DNA from: Gemmatimonadaceae bacterium
GTDB taxonomy: Bacteria > Gemmatimonadota > Gemmatimonadetes > Gemmatimonadales > Gemmatimonadaceae
Assembly: GCA_040882285.1 (NCBI GenBank)
Contig: JBBEBQ010000005.1
Coordinates: 365,681-429,680, forward strand
DNA: 64,000 nucleotides
Direction: 5' to 3'
In this document: piece by piece, positions 1 through 8,378 of the stretch
Position numbering within the stretch: position 1 is the stretch's first letter
Layout: each line of letters begins with the position of its first letter
Position numbers and translations under genes: made by a program
The notes under the pieces: model-generated
The model's input: the letters and a program-made list of their open reading frames with translations, nothing else
What the model was told of the DNA's origin: nothing
Databases searched by the model: none

Positions 1-64
1 TGCTGAGCGCCAGCGGATCGGTAAAGAACTCCGGGAAAATGGTCACGACGTTCACGCGCAGCAT
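1..64 (-). CDS. trmD: tRNA (guanine-N1)-methyltransferase, N-terminal fragment
   Basis: Only the first 21 codons lie in the window; the gene runs off the left edge. They read MLRVNVVTIFPEFFTDPLAL, the usual TrmD beginning (a short beta strand followed by the FPE motif). TrmD methylates G37 of tRNAs with a G at position 36 and so prevents frameshifting. The ATG shares one base with the rimM stop (TGATG), so the two genes are translationally coupled. The order ffh-rpsP-rimM-trmD is the classic arrangement and supports the call. Confidence 0.85.
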   Translation of the reverse strand, partial: MLRVNVVTIFPEFFTDPLALS

Positions 65-591
65 CAGTCGAACAGCCCCTCGACCGGCGTGACGATCACC
101 TTCCCCTCGTGCACCCGCACCTCGCGCACCATTTCCGGGCGGTACGGCAGCAATACGGGTGTGCCGGAATCGCGCGCGATCTCCAGCAGCAATCCCTGGG
201 GGACTTTCACGACGTCGGCCACGCGGCCGAGCCGCTCGCCTTCCGGCGTCTCGGCGACGAGACCGAACAGCTCCTCGACGAATACCTCGTCGTCGGCAGG
301 CGGGGCGAGCTCGCTCTCCGGCGCGAACAGGTAGCGATGGCTCCACAGCTCCGCCGCGTTCCGGTCTGCGACCTCGGCGAACTTCACGATCCTGAGCGTC
401 TCCTTGAAGGGGTTCGCTTCGGTGATCGTGAGCGCCTCGGGATTTTCCGGAGCGTTTCCGAACGAGTCGCCCACAAAAACACGACGGCCGGACGCGAAGA
501 GCGCGTCCGGCGTGTCTGTGATCGGTTCGACGAGCAGCTCGCCCTTGATCCCCTGGGCCTTACGAATCCGCCCGATGATCGCGAGGCGCAA
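64..591 (-). CDS. rimM: 16S rRNA processing / 30S maturation factor RimM
   Basis: A 175-residue protein of the usual RimM length. The N-terminal beta-barrel begins at IGRIRKAQGIKGELLVEP, the characteristic RimM opening, and a PRC-barrel domain follows from about residue 100 (FVEELFGLVAETPEG, then the VLLPYRPEMV stretch). RimM binds S19 in the 30S head and assists maturation of the 3' domain of 16S rRNA. It lies five bases after rpsP and overlaps trmD by one base, so it belongs to the ffh-rpsP-rimM-trmD operon. Nothing unusual. Confidence 0.95.
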   Translation of the reverse strand: MRLAIIGRIRKAQGIKGELLVEPITDTPDALFASGRRVFVGDSFGNAPENPEALTITEANPFKETLRIVKFAEVADRNAAELWSHRYLFAPESELAPPADDEVFVEELFGLVAETPEGERLGRVADVVKVPQGLLLEIARDSGTPVLLPYRPEMVREVRVHEGKVIVTPVEGLFD

Positions 592-596
592 TCACG

Positions 597-938
597 TCAC
601 GCGCCGGCGGCTTCGCCCGCGCTCCCCTCGTCGCCCGCGTCGGAGATCGGCACTGCATTGGCGCTGAGCGTGCGGCCAAGCCGCGCCTCGTGCCGGGCCT
701 TGAGGATGCCGGCGCGGCGCAGCAGCGAGCGCGCGGTGTCGCTCGGCTGGGCGCCGTTGTCGAGCCAGTAGCCGGCGCGATCGGCGTCGATCTTGAGCCC
801 GCCCTCTGCCTGCCTGGGAGCGTACTGTCCGATGATCTCGATGAACTTGCCGTCCCGCGGACTCTTCGAGTCGGCGACGACGAGACGATACACGGGCGCT
901 TTCTTGCGTCCGACCCTGCGAAGTCTGATGCGAACCAT
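597..938 (-). CDS. rpsP: 30S ribosomal protein S16
   Basis: The first 85 residues are a typical S16: [20 protein letters not shown] is the diagnostic N-terminus and [10 protein letters not shown] the next conserved block. S16 is an assembly protein of the 30S body. At 113 residues it carries a short low-complexity alanine/glycine-rich tail beyond the core, common in high-GC bacteria. It sits between ffh (97-nt gap) and rimM (5-nt gap). Confidence 0.97.
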   Translation of the reverse strand: MVRIRLRRVGRKKAPVYRLVVADSKSPRDGKFIEIIGQYAPRQAEGGLKIDADRAGYWLDNGAQPSDTARSLLRRAGILKARHEARLGRTLSANAVPISDAGDEGSAGEAAGA

Positions 939-1034
939 TTTTCGTAACTCCCTGCGGCGGTGATGGGTCGAGCTCCGGGCTCATCGCGTGCCCGGTGTCT
1001 CCGAGCCGCACCCGGTACTAGGTAACCTGTAAAG

Positions 1035-2363
1035 TTAACGCATTCCGAACGGCATCATACCCTGGCGGCCCCCCGAGGCCGCCTTCTTCATCATTTTCTG
1101 CATTTCCCGGAACTGGGTCAGCAGCCGGTTGACCTCGTTGATCGGCCGGCCGGAGCCCTTCGCGATCCGGGCGCGGCGCGAGCCGTTCAGGATCCCCGGC
1201 TCCTTTCGCTCCTCGGCCGTCATCGAGAGCACGATCGCCTCGACGTGCTTCATCCGCTTCGGGTCGAGGCCCTTGGCCTGCTTGAGCGCCGCCGTGTTGA
1301 CGCCGGGCAGCAGCTTGAGCACCCCCTCGAGCGGGCCGAGCTTCTCCATCTGGCGCATGGCGGAGAGGAAGTCGTTCAGGTCCATCCCCTGCTTGCGGAT
1401 CTTCTTCTCCATCCGCTTCGACTCGTCCTCGTCGAACGCGGCCTGCGCCTTCTCCACCAGCGAGACCACGTCGCCCATCTGGAGGATGCGGCCCGCCATC
1501 CGCTCCGGGTGGAACTCCTCGAGGGCGTCCGACTTCTCGCCCACGCCGATGTACTTGATGGGCTTCTTCGTGACGCCGTAGATCGAGAGCGCGGCCCCGC
1601 CGCGCGCGTCGCCGTCCATCTTCGTGAGGATCACGCCCGTCACGCCGAGCCGGTCGTCGAACCCCTGCGCGATCTTCACCGCCTCCTGTCCGGTCATTCC
1701 GTCGGCGACGAGCAGGATCTCGTCGGGCGAGATGGCGGACTTGAGCCGGGAGAGCTCCTCCATCATGGCGTCGTCGATCTGGAGCCGGCCGGCAGTGTCG
1801 ACTATGACTACCCGGTCGCGCTCTCGCCGCGCCGCTTCGATTCCCTGCTTCACGATCCGCACGACGTCGTTGGTCGAGCGATCCGCATGCACCGGGATCT
1901 CGAGCTGCTTGCCGAGCGTCTCCAGCTGGTCGATGGCGGCGGGGCGATACACGTCGGCGGCGACGAGCCGAACAGCGCGTCCCTCTGACTTGAGCTTGCG
2001 CGCGAGCTTCGCCGCGGTGGTGGTCTTACCGGAGCCCTGCAGGCCGACGAGCAGCACGATCGTCGGCGGGACGGAGCTGAGCTTGAGGCCTTCGCGCCGC
2101 TCGCCGAGCATGGCGGCGAGCTCCTCGTGCACGATCTTGACGAGCTGCTGCGCCGGGGAGACGGTGCGGAGCGAGCTGACGCCTACCGCCTTTTTCTCGA
2201 CGCGCTCCAGGAACTCCCGCGTGAGCTGGAAGTTGACGTCCGCTTCCAGCAGTACGCGCCGCACTTCGCGGAGCCCTTCCTTGATGTCCGACTCGCTGAG
2301 CACGCCCTTGCCGCGCAGGCGGGCGAAGGTGGCTTCGAGCTTTTCGCTGAGGGTTTCGAACAT
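1035..2363 (-). CDS. ffh: Signal recognition particle GTPase Ffh (SRP54)
   Basis: A 442-residue protein with the full N-G-M architecture. The N domain is a helical bundle with ALLEADVNFQL-like sequence. The G domain has the P-loop GLQGSGKTTTAAKLA, DTAGRLQ and the specificity motif TKMDGDARGGAALS. The C-terminal M domain is methionine-rich (MRQMEKLGPLEGVLKLLPG, ending MMKKAASGGRQGMMPFGMR) and binds 4.5S RNA and signal peptides. It targets membrane proteins co-translationally to FtsY and SecYEG. It is the first gene of the operon and is divergent from lon, with the heptamer repeat element between them. I did not find a 4.5S RNA gene nearby. Confidence 0.98.
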   Translation of the reverse strand: MFETLSEKLEATFARLRGKGVLSESDIKEGLREVRRVLLEADVNFQLTREFLERVEKKAVGVSSLRTVSPAQQLVKIVHEELAAMLGERREGLKLSSVPPTIVLLVGLQGSGKTTTAAKLARKLKSEGRAVRLVAADVYRPAAIDQLETLGKQLEIPVHADRSTNDVVRIVKQGIEAARRERDRVVIVDTAGRLQIDDAMMEELSRLKSAISPDEILLVADGMTGQEAVKIAQGFDDRLGVTGVILTKMDGDARGGAALSIYGVTKKPIKYIGVGEKSDALEEFHPERMAGRILQMGDVVSLVEKAQAAFDEDESKRMEKKIRKQGMDLNDFLSAMRQMEKLGPLEGVLKLLPGVNTAALKQAKGLDPKRMKHVEAIVLSMTAEERKEPGILNGSRRARIAKGSGRPINEVNRLLTQFREMQKMMKKAASGGRQGMMPFGMR

Positions 2364-2402
2364 GGTGATTGAACGTAACTTGCTGGCTGAGACCGAAACA
2401 GC

Positions 2403-2502
2403 GCTATTGGCTATTGGCTATTGGCTATTAGCTATTAGCCACGGCGGACCGACGGTTGCTTAGGAGCGGTTAGCCAATAGCCAATAGCTAACAGCCAATA
2501 GC
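2403..2502. repeat. Heptamer-built inverted repeat between ffh and lon
   Basis: The left arm (2403-2440) is five tandem 7-mers, GCTATTG three times then GCTATTA twice, followed by GCC. The right arm (2473-2502) holds the complementary units GCCAATA, GCCAATA, GCTAACA, GCCAATA. The arms can fold into a long hairpin with a loop of about 30 nt. The right arm runs into six T residues and then directly into the lon ATG at 2509, so lon has no recognisable Shine-Dalgarno sequence. The element belongs to the family also seen at 10040, 36969, 40720 and 43916. Confidence 0.9.
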
Positions 2503-2508
2503 TTTTTT

Positions 2509-4974
2509 ATGTCCAAACCCGACCGCAAAGAAGAAATCCTCTCCTCCGAGCTGCCCGCCACGCTCCCGCTGATGGCGCTGCGCTCGACCATCGTGTATCC
2601 GCTCGGGACCATCGCCGTTCAGATGGGCGCGCCGGACAATCTCGCGATGCTCCGCGCCAATCCCGATTCCGGATTGATCGTGGCGCTGGTCGTTGCAACG
2701 GCGGACCAGGACACCGACAGCGACCTGCACGAGTTCGTCGGCAAGGTGGGCGTCGCGGCGCGGGTGCACGAGCGGATCAACCTTCCGGGCGACACGGTGC
2801 AGATCACGCTGCAGGGGCTCCGCCGGATCGTGATCGACAAGATCGGGCAGACCGAGCCGTTCGCCGTCGTGCACGCGAAGCCCGCGCGCGAGATCGCGCC
2901 CGACCCGGATGAAGTCAACGAGCTGGTCACCCGTATCATCTCGGCGTCGGAGACGCTGTCGGAGCTGGTCGAGCGGATCCCCGACGAAGTGCCCGGCATC
3001 CTCCGGATGAACGTGTCGGATCCTGGCCGCTTCGCCGACCTGGCCGCGACCAACATGAACTTCCGTATCGCCGACAAGGACGAGGTGCTGCAGCGGCTCG
3101 ACATCGGCCAGCGGCTGCGCTTCCTCCTCACGCGGCTGGAGCGCGAGGTCGCGCGCGCGCGCGTCGTGGACGACGTGAAGAAGCAGACCGAGATCAAGAT
3201 CGAGCAGCACCAGCGCGACTTCTACCTGCGCCAGCAGCTCCGCGCGATTCAGGCCGAGCTGGGCGAGACGGATCCGGGAGAGAAGGAGGCCGTCAACATC
3301 CTCAAGAAGATCGACGAGGCCAATCTCCCGGAGCGCGCCGCGCAGGAAGCGAAGCGCGAGACGGAGCGGCTGCGGCAGCTCTCGCCGGCGTCGAGCGAGT
3401 ACCAGGTCGTGCGGACGTACCTCGACTGGGTGCTGTCGCTGCCGTGGCACAAGCGCTCGAGCGACGACGAGATCGAGCTGAAGAAGGTCGAGGAAGCGCT
3501 GGACTCGCGGCATTACGGTCTCAACGAAGCGAAGGAGCGAATCGTCGAGTACCTCGCCGTGCGCAAGCTCCGCAAAGGGGACCCGCGCGGCCCGATACTC
3601 TGCTTCGCCGGCCCGCCCGGCACAGGCAAGACCTCGCTCGGCTCGGCGATCGCCGACGCGATCGGCCGGCAATTTTACCGGATCTCGGTGGGCGGCGTGC
3701 GCGACGAAGCGGAGATCCGCGGGCACAGGCGCACGTACGTCGGCTCGCTGCCGGGGCTGATCATCCAGGCGCTGCGGCGCGTGGAGGTGAACGATCCCGT
3801 GCTCATGATCGACGAGATCGACAAGATGACCAGCGGCGGCCCGTCGGGCGATCCGACCGCCGCGATGCTGGAAGTGCTCGACCCCTCGCAGAACAAGGAC
3901 TTCGTCGACCACTACCTCAACCTGCCGTTCGACCTGTCGCGCGTGCTGTTCGTCTGCACGGCGAACAACGTGTTCGACATCCCGGTGCCGCTGCGCGACC
4001 GGATGGAGATCATCCGGATCTCGGGCTACACGATCGAGGAGAAGGTCGAGATCGCGTGGCGGTACATGCTGCCGCGGCTGCTCGAGGACCACGGCATCAC
4101 GGACAAGGACATCCAGTTCACCGACGAGGTGCTCGGTTACATCGCGAGCCGGTACTCGCGCGAGGCCGGTCTGCGCAACTTCGAGCGGAACGTCGCGGCG
4201 ATCATGCGCAAGCGGGCGCGGGCCAAGGCCGACGGCGAGGAAGGCGCGTGGATCATCGACATCGAGCGGATCTCCGACATTCTCGGAATTCCGCGCTTCG
4301 CGGTCGAGGCGGCGGAGATGGAGCCCGAGGTGGGCGTCGTCACCGGTCTCGCGTGGACGGCGACCGGCGGCGACCTCATGATCATCGAGGCGCTGCGCAT
4401 GCCGGGCAGCGGCAAGCTCACGGTGACGGGGCAGCTCGGCGACGTGATGCGCGAGTCCGTCGAGGCCGCGTACTCGTACGTTCGCTCGCGCGCGGCGCAG
4501 CTCCGGATCGAGCCGCAGCAGTTCCGCGAGTCGGATCTGCACATCCACTTCCCGGCCGGCGCGATACCCAAGGACGGGCCGAGCGCGGGCGCGGCGGTGA
4601 CGCTGGCGATAGCGAGCGTGCTCAGCGGCCGGCCGGTACGGCGCGACCTGGCGATGACCGGCGAGGTGACGCTGCGCGGCCGCGTCATGGAGATCGGCGG
4701 GGTGAAGGAGAAGGTGCTCGCGGCGTATCGCGCGGGACTGCGAGAGGTGATGCTGCCCAAGACGAACGAGAAGGACCTGCGCGATATCCCCGACGAGGTG
4801 AAGAAGGCGATGGTGTTCACCTTCGCGTCGACGATGGACGAGGTGCTGCACATCGCCTTGCTCTCCGCGCCGGAGCCGGCGCTCGCCGACGCGGCGCCCG
4901 CGGATACCCCGGCCGCGCACGCCGCCGATCCGCCGCCGGAGCTGTCTCCGGAAGCCACGGAGACGCGCGGCTAG
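2509..4974 (+). CDS. lon: ATP-dependent protease Lon (first copy)
   Basis: An 821-residue cytoplasmic LonA protease that degrades misfolded and regulatory proteins. An N-terminal LON substrate-binding domain (about 15-210) opens with LPLMALRSTIVYPLG. A coiled-coil linker follows, then an AAA+ module with Walker A GPPGTGKT (about 368-375) and Walker B VLMIDEIDKM. The C-terminal S16 protease domain has catalytic Ser692 in KDGPSAG and Lys735 in GGVKEKV, 43 residues apart as in E. coli Lon. The last 40 residues are an Ala/Pro-rich tail. A second Lon is encoded at 45452-47887; the two differ substantially. The start follows a T-run immediately, with no ribosome binding site. Confidence 0.97.
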   Translation: MSKPDRKEEILSSELPATLPLMALRSTIVYPLGTIAVQMGAPDNLAMLRANPDSGLIVALVVATADQDTDSDLHEFVGKVGVAARVHERINLPGDTVQITLQGLRRIVIDKIGQTEPFAVVHAKPAREIAPDPDEVNELVTRIISASETLSELVERIPDEVPGILRMNVSDPGRFADLAATNMNFRIADKDEVLQRLDIGQRLRFLLTRLEREVARARVVDDVKKQTEIKIEQHQRDFYLRQQLRAIQAELGETDPGEKEAVNILKKIDEANLPERAAQEAKRETERLRQLSPASSEYQVVRTYLDWVLSLPWHKRSSDDEIELKKVEEALDSRHYGLNEAKERIVEYLAVRKLRKGDPRGPILCFAGPPGTGKTSLGSAIADAIGRQFYRISVGGVRDEAEIRGHRRTYVGSLPGLIIQALRRVEVNDPVLMIDEIDKMTSGGPSGDPTAAMLEVLDPSQNKDFVDHYLNLPFDLSRVLFVCTANNVFDIPVPLRDRMEIIRISGYTIEEKVEIAWRYMLPRLLEDHGITDKDIQFTDEVLGYIASRYSREAGLRNFERNVAAIMRKRARAKADGEEGAWIIDIERISDILGIPRFAVEAAEMEPEVGVVTGLAWTATGGDLMIIEALRMPGSGKLTVTGQLGDVMRESVEAAYSYVRSRAAQLRIEPQQFRESDLHIHFPAGAIPKDGPSAGAAVTLAIASVLSGRPVRRDLAMTGEVTLRGRVMEIGGVKEKVLAAYRAGLREVMLPKTNEKDLRDIPDEVKKAMVFTFASTMDEVLHIALLSAPEPALADAAPADTPAAHAADPPPELSPEATETRG

Positions 4975-4993
4975 CTAAACACGGGAGCTGGTG

Positions 4994-5126
4994 GCTCCTG
5001 GGATTCTGACGGGGAATCCAAGTTTGGAGTGTGGCAGTATGGAGATGGGAGTTCGGAGTGACTCCGTACTGCCAACTCCTGACTGCCACACTCCAAACTT
5101 GGATTCCCTGTCAGTCCTCTCGGAGC
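4994..5126. repeat. Intergenic palindrome with AGTnnGG heptamers, copy A
   Basis: A 133-nt imperfect palindrome. The left end is GCTCCTGGGATTCTGACGGGGAATCC, itself a small GGATTC/GAATCC hairpin. Then come units AGTTTGG, AGTGTGG, an 8-mer, AGATGGG and AGTTCGG (5021-5056). The right half (5061-5102) has complementary 7-mers ACTCCGT, ACTGCCA, ACTCCTG, ACTGCCA, CACTCCA, and the element ends in GGATTCCCTGTCAG...GGAGC. The inner 20 bp on each side (CCAAGTTTGGAGTGTGGCAGT and its complement) match perfectly. A second copy in the same orientation (6097-6231) lies on the other side of the DUF445 gene. Confidence 0.85.
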
Positions 5127-5141
5127 ATACCTTACCGCGCA

Positions 5142-6089
5142 ATGGATCCCGCCCTCGCATCGCTGCTCAACTACGTAGTGGTCGGAACCCTCTCCGGCGG
5201 TGTCACCAACACCGTCGCAGTGTGGATGCTGTTCAATCCCAAACAGCGGCGCTTCGGCTTTCAGGGAGCGATCCCGAAGAACCAGGCGCGGCTCGCCCGG
5301 AGTATCGGCCGCATGGTCGGCGAGCGCCTGCTCACTCCGGCGGACCTCCAGTCGGAGCTGAACCGCCCGGAGCTGCGCGCCGCCTTCGACGTCAAGCTCA
5401 CGGAGCTGGTCCGCGCGGTGATCACCTCGGAGCAGCCGCTCATCGACAAGGTGCCGCCCGCGGTCGTCACTGCGCTCGGCTCGGCGATGACCGACTATCT
5501 CCCGGTCGCCATGGAGAAGCTCGGCGGGTTCCTCGGACAGCCCGCCACGCGCGAGAAGATGCGCGCCGCGCTGCACGCGCTCTTCGACAAGTTCGTCAAC
5601 GACCTCAAGTTCCACGAGCGGGTGCTCGCCAAGCTGATGGTCAGCGAGAACAAGATGGACCGCGTGCTCGACGCGATCGAGACGGAGGGTGTCGAGCAGC
5701 TGGTCGTCCTGCTCGACGACCCCGTGATCCGCGAGGAGATCTCGAAGACGATCCACGACGCGGTGCTCGAGTACCTGCAGAAGCCCATCAGCGAGATCCT
5801 GAGCAACGTCACCGACGCGAGCGACCCGGAGGCGCCGGACCGGATCGCGTCGGCCATGGCGCCGCTGATCTGGACCTGGATTCACGACCAGCTTCCGGGC
5901 CTCGTGCAGCGGCTCGACATTCAGCAGATGGTCGAGCGGAAGGTCATGGCGTTCAGCATCGAGCGGGTGGAGGAGCTGCTCCGCTCGGTCATCCAGAACG
6001 AGCTGAGGATGATCATCGTGCTCGGCTACGTGTTCGGCGCCGTCGTGGGAGCGATGACGTACGGGATATCGCGCGCGATGGGGCTTTAA
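5142..6089 (+). CDS. DUF445 family membrane protein
   Basis: A 315-residue protein from the ATG at 5142; upstream in-frame codons lie inside the repeat element, so I do not count them. A hydrophobic segment with LLNYVVVGTLSGGVTNTVAV sits at the very N-terminus and another (MIIVLGYVFGAVVGAMTYG) at the very C-terminus. Between them is a long charged, mostly helical region with several short DUF445-type repeats. The family is widespread but its biochemical role is not established. The gene is bracketed by two copies of the same palindromic element and has no functionally linked neighbour. Confidence 0.8.
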   Translation: MDPALASLLNYVVVGTLSGGVTNTVAVWMLFNPKQRRFGFQGAIPKNQARLARSIGRMVGERLLTPADLQSELNRPELRAAFDVKLTELVRAVITSEQPLIDKVPPAVVTALGSAMTDYLPVAMEKLGGFLGQPATREKMRAALHALFDKFVNDLKFHERVLAKLMVSENKMDRVLDAIETEGVEQLVVLLDDPVIREEISKTIHDAVLEYLQKPISEILSNVTDASDPEAPDRIASAMAPLIWTWIHDQLPGLVQRLDIQQMVERKVMAFSIERVEELLRSVIQNELRMIIVLGYVFGAVVGAMTYGISRAMGL

Positions 6090-6096
6090 AGCGGCT

Positions 6097-6231
6097 GCCT
6101 CCCGGGATTTTGCCGGGGGATCCAAGTTTGGAGTGTGGCAGTCGGGAGCAATCAGTATGGAGTCACTGCAAACTGTCACACTCCAAACCGTCACACTCCA
6201 AACTTGGATCCCCCGTCAGTCCTCTTGGAGC
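6097..6231. repeat. Intergenic palindrome with AGTnnGG heptamers, copy B
   Basis: A near-copy of the 4994-5126 element in the same orientation. The left end is CCTCCCGGGATTTTGCCGGGGGATCC followed by AAGTTTGGAGTGTGGCAGT. The right end is CACACTCCAAACTTGGATCC then CCCGTCAGTCCTCTTGGAGC. The interior differs from copy A and includes two CACACTCCAAAC units. The right boundary overlaps the 3' end of the minus-strand lipoprotein gene, whose stop codon (6216-6218) and last few codons are written in element sequence. Confidence 0.85.
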
Positions 6232-7481
6232 CCGATGCCGGTCACGTCGATGATATCACCAGTGACGGAAGCAGGGGCGTCGGTGTAGATCACCAGCGGC
6301 CGCCCTCCAACTTCAGCCGTGATCAGCCGCGAGGTCCGGCCGAGGTTCGTGTACACCCGTACGCTCTCCGACTCCGCCGTCCCGCCGACGAGCGTCTTCC
6401 TTTCTAGCGCCGACTGCATCACCTCGCGGAACTCGCCCGCCTCGACCGCGGAATCCCACACGGTGATCCATACAAGCACCTCCCCGGCCGGCGTGTCGAC
6501 GAGCGCGTAGCGGTCGCCGTCCCAGCCGGTCGCGCCGCGGATGGCGTCGTTCTGATCCTCGGTGTGCTGATATAGAAACAGCCGCGTCTCGAATTCGCCG
6601 AGCGTGTTCTCGTAGCGCTTGGTTCCCCGCACCGGACCCAGCGTTATGCGGGTCGGATGATCGCGCGTTCCGAAGTACGCCGCCGGGTGCAGGATCTGCT
6701 CGGTCGAGACGGGCATGTCGGAGTAGGGCGTGCCGCCGGGATTGCGCGTCTTGAATCCACGGATGAACTCCGCGCCGCTCAAGTACGGAAAGATGAGCGT
6801 CTCCTGTATCACGAGCGGCGCCCGGCCGAAGACCGGCATCGACGCCTGGTTCTCGCGGATCATGTCACGCACGCGGTCCCAGCCGCCCGGCAGATTGACC
6901 GCGACGTTCCCGCCGCCGAGCATCGCCGCGACCTGCTCGTACACCGCCTGTCCCTCGAACACCGCCTGCGCCGCAGCCTGGCGGTCGTTCTCGCCCTCGA
7001 GATTCTGCAGCGCTTCAAGATCCACGTACTGGTCCTGCAGCGCGTGCACCAGCTCGTGCGTGATCGTGAGTCCGACGATGTCGTCGGGCGACCCTTCGAC
7101 CACGTATAGCACGTCGGTCGCCGGATCGTAGTAGCCCACGATCTGCTCCTCGAGCAGGCTCACGAGGTACTCGCGCAGATTCAGCGTGTCGGGGATCATG
7201 CCGAACCGCTTGTACGCGGCCTCCTGCCCCGCCATCTCGCGCTGCGCCACGGGCCTGGTGATCTGCGCGAGCACGAACTCGCGCACCTGCGCCTTGGAGC
7301 GCGCCTCGACTTTGGGCGGACGCTTGAACTTGAGCCCCGTGCCCCGCTCGATCAGCGGAATCGCTTCCGCGACCTGCCGGCCATACGGTCCCTCGTACTC
7401 CTGCTTCCGCTCGCGGCAGCCCGTTGCGACGACTGCCACAAGAGCGAGAACGAGCTGCATACGTCGATCGCGAAAAATCAT
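6216..7481 (-). CDS. Lipoprotein with zinc-peptidase-like HExxH motif
   Basis: A 421-residue predicted lipoprotein. A short signal segment (LVLALVAVVATGC) ends in a lipobox with Cys22 as the lipidation site. An HELVHALQDQ motif at residues 142-151 has the HExxH zinc-binding form, preceded by an aromatic block (VGYYDPATDVLYV), a pattern seen in several metallopeptidase-like families. A third zinc ligand was not identified, so activity is uncertain. The starts at Met1 and Met8 are both possible; Met8 gives a more typical signal peptide. The last codons and stop lie inside the repeat element at 6097-6231. I do not recognise a named family. Confidence 0.65.
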   Translation of the reverse strand: MIFRDRRMQLVLALVAVVATGCRERKQEYEGPYGRQVAEAIPLIERGTGLKFKRPPKVEARSKAQVREFVLAQITRPVAQREMAGQEAAYKRFGMIPDTLNLREYLVSLLEEQIVGYYDPATDVLYVVEGSPDDIVGLTITHELVHALQDQYVDLEALQNLEGENDRQAAAQAVFEGQAVYEQVAAMLGGGNVAVNLPGGWDRVRDMIRENQASMPVFGRAPLVIQETLIFPYLSGAEFIRGFKTRNPGGTPYSDMPVSTEQILHPAAYFGTRDHPTRITLGPVRGTKRYENTLGEFETRLFLYQHTEDQNDAIRGATGWDGDRYALVDTPAGEVLVWITVWDSAVEAGEFREVMQSALERKTLVGGTAESESVRVYTNLGRTSRLITAEVGGRPLVIYTDAPASVTGDIIDVTGIGLQED

Positions 7482-7520
7482 GATCTCTGTGTTGTTGTCG
7501 TTGCAGCTAGCTGCTAGCTG

Positions 7521-8378
7521 CTAGCCGTAGTTGACCAGGCTGTCGAGATACCACGCGATCATCGCCTGGCCCCAGAGCAGCGCAATGACGGCTGCCGGAG
7601 CAAGGAACACACCGAAAGGGATCACCGGAACGATCCCGTCGTCGTCCGCGGGCGGACCCAGGCTGCCGCGGCGGTCGCGGTTCAGGCGGATGAGGCGGAT
7701 GGGATAGATGATCAGCACGTACGCCACGGTGCCGAGCGCGGCCGCGAGGAAGATCGTGAGCAGCGCCAGGCGCGGGCCCACGGCCGCTCCGATCACGGCC
7801 ATCAAGGTGACGTCGCCGAAGCCCATCGCTTCCTTGCGCAGCGCGACCTCGCCCAGCCAGCCAGCGATCGAGATGGCGCCGGCGCCCGCGCACGCGCCGA
7901 TGAGGGCCTCGTACGGCAGCGCGAACGGTCCCGCCTCCCCCGCCATCACTCCCACCACGGAGAAGGTCATCATCCACAGCAGCCCGAACACCGTGAAGCC
8001 GTCGGGGATCGTGTAGTGCAGCGCGTCCGTCATCGCGATGCCGATCAGCAGCGTGACGAATACGGCGACACGAAGCGCGGTGAGCGTCGGCCCGAAGTGC
8101 GCGACGGAGGCGAGCCAGGCGAAGGCCACCGCCAGCTCGACCAGCGGGTACATGATCGAGATCGGCTGCCCGCACCCTCGGCAGCGAGCCCGCAGCGCGA
8201 GCCAGCTCAGGACCGGAATGTTCTCGTACCACTTGATGGGCCGCTCGCAGTTGGGGCAGCGCGACCGCGGCGTCACCACCGACTGCCCCGCCGGCCAGCG
8301 CGAGATACACACGTTGAGGAAGGACCCCCAGACGGCGCCGAACGCGAAGGCGAATACGCGGATCAGTGTCTCGGTCAT
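7521..8378 (-). CDS. pilD: Prepilin peptidase / N-methyltransferase (A24 family)
   Basis: A 285-residue inner-membrane aspartyl protease that cleaves and methylates type IV pilin-like precursors. The N-terminal domain (GSFLNVCISRWP) carries the two CxxC pairs of the full-length enzyme (RCPNCERPI and RCRGCGQPI). The A24 core has the catalytic aspartates in MTDALHYTIPDG and GFGDVTLM, with about seven membrane segments. No pilin genes are in the window. Its ATG overlaps the upstream methyltransferase stop (ATGA). Confidence 0.93.
   Translation of the reverse strand: MTETLIRVFAFAFGAVWGSFLNVCISRWPAGQSVVTPRSRCPNCERPIKWYENIPVLSWLALRARCRGCGQPISIMYPLVELAVAFAWLASVAHFGPTLTALRVAVFVTLLIGIAMTDALHYTIPDGFTVFGLLWMMTFSVVGVMAGEAGPFALPYEALIGACAGAGAISIAGWLGEVALRKEAMGFGDVTLMAVIGAAVGPRLALLTIFLAAALGTVAYVLIIYPIRLIRLNRDRRGSLGPPADDDGIVPVIPFGVFLAPAAVIALLWGQAMIAWYLDSLVNYG

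Noticed and set aside
2488-4920. An 810-codon open frame antisense to lon
   Set aside because: Its composition is the Arg/His/Leu/Val-rich pattern of high-GC shadow frames, with no motif or hydrophobic core, and the + strand has a complete Lon.
3444-5009. A 521-codon open frame on the + strand inside lon
   Set aside because: An alternative frame of lon dominated by Arg, Ala and Gly; no recognisable domain and no ribosome binding site.
4994-6231. A composite transposon carrying the DUF445 gene
   Set aside because: The flanking elements have no transposase, no evident target-site duplication, and related elements occur singly elsewhere.
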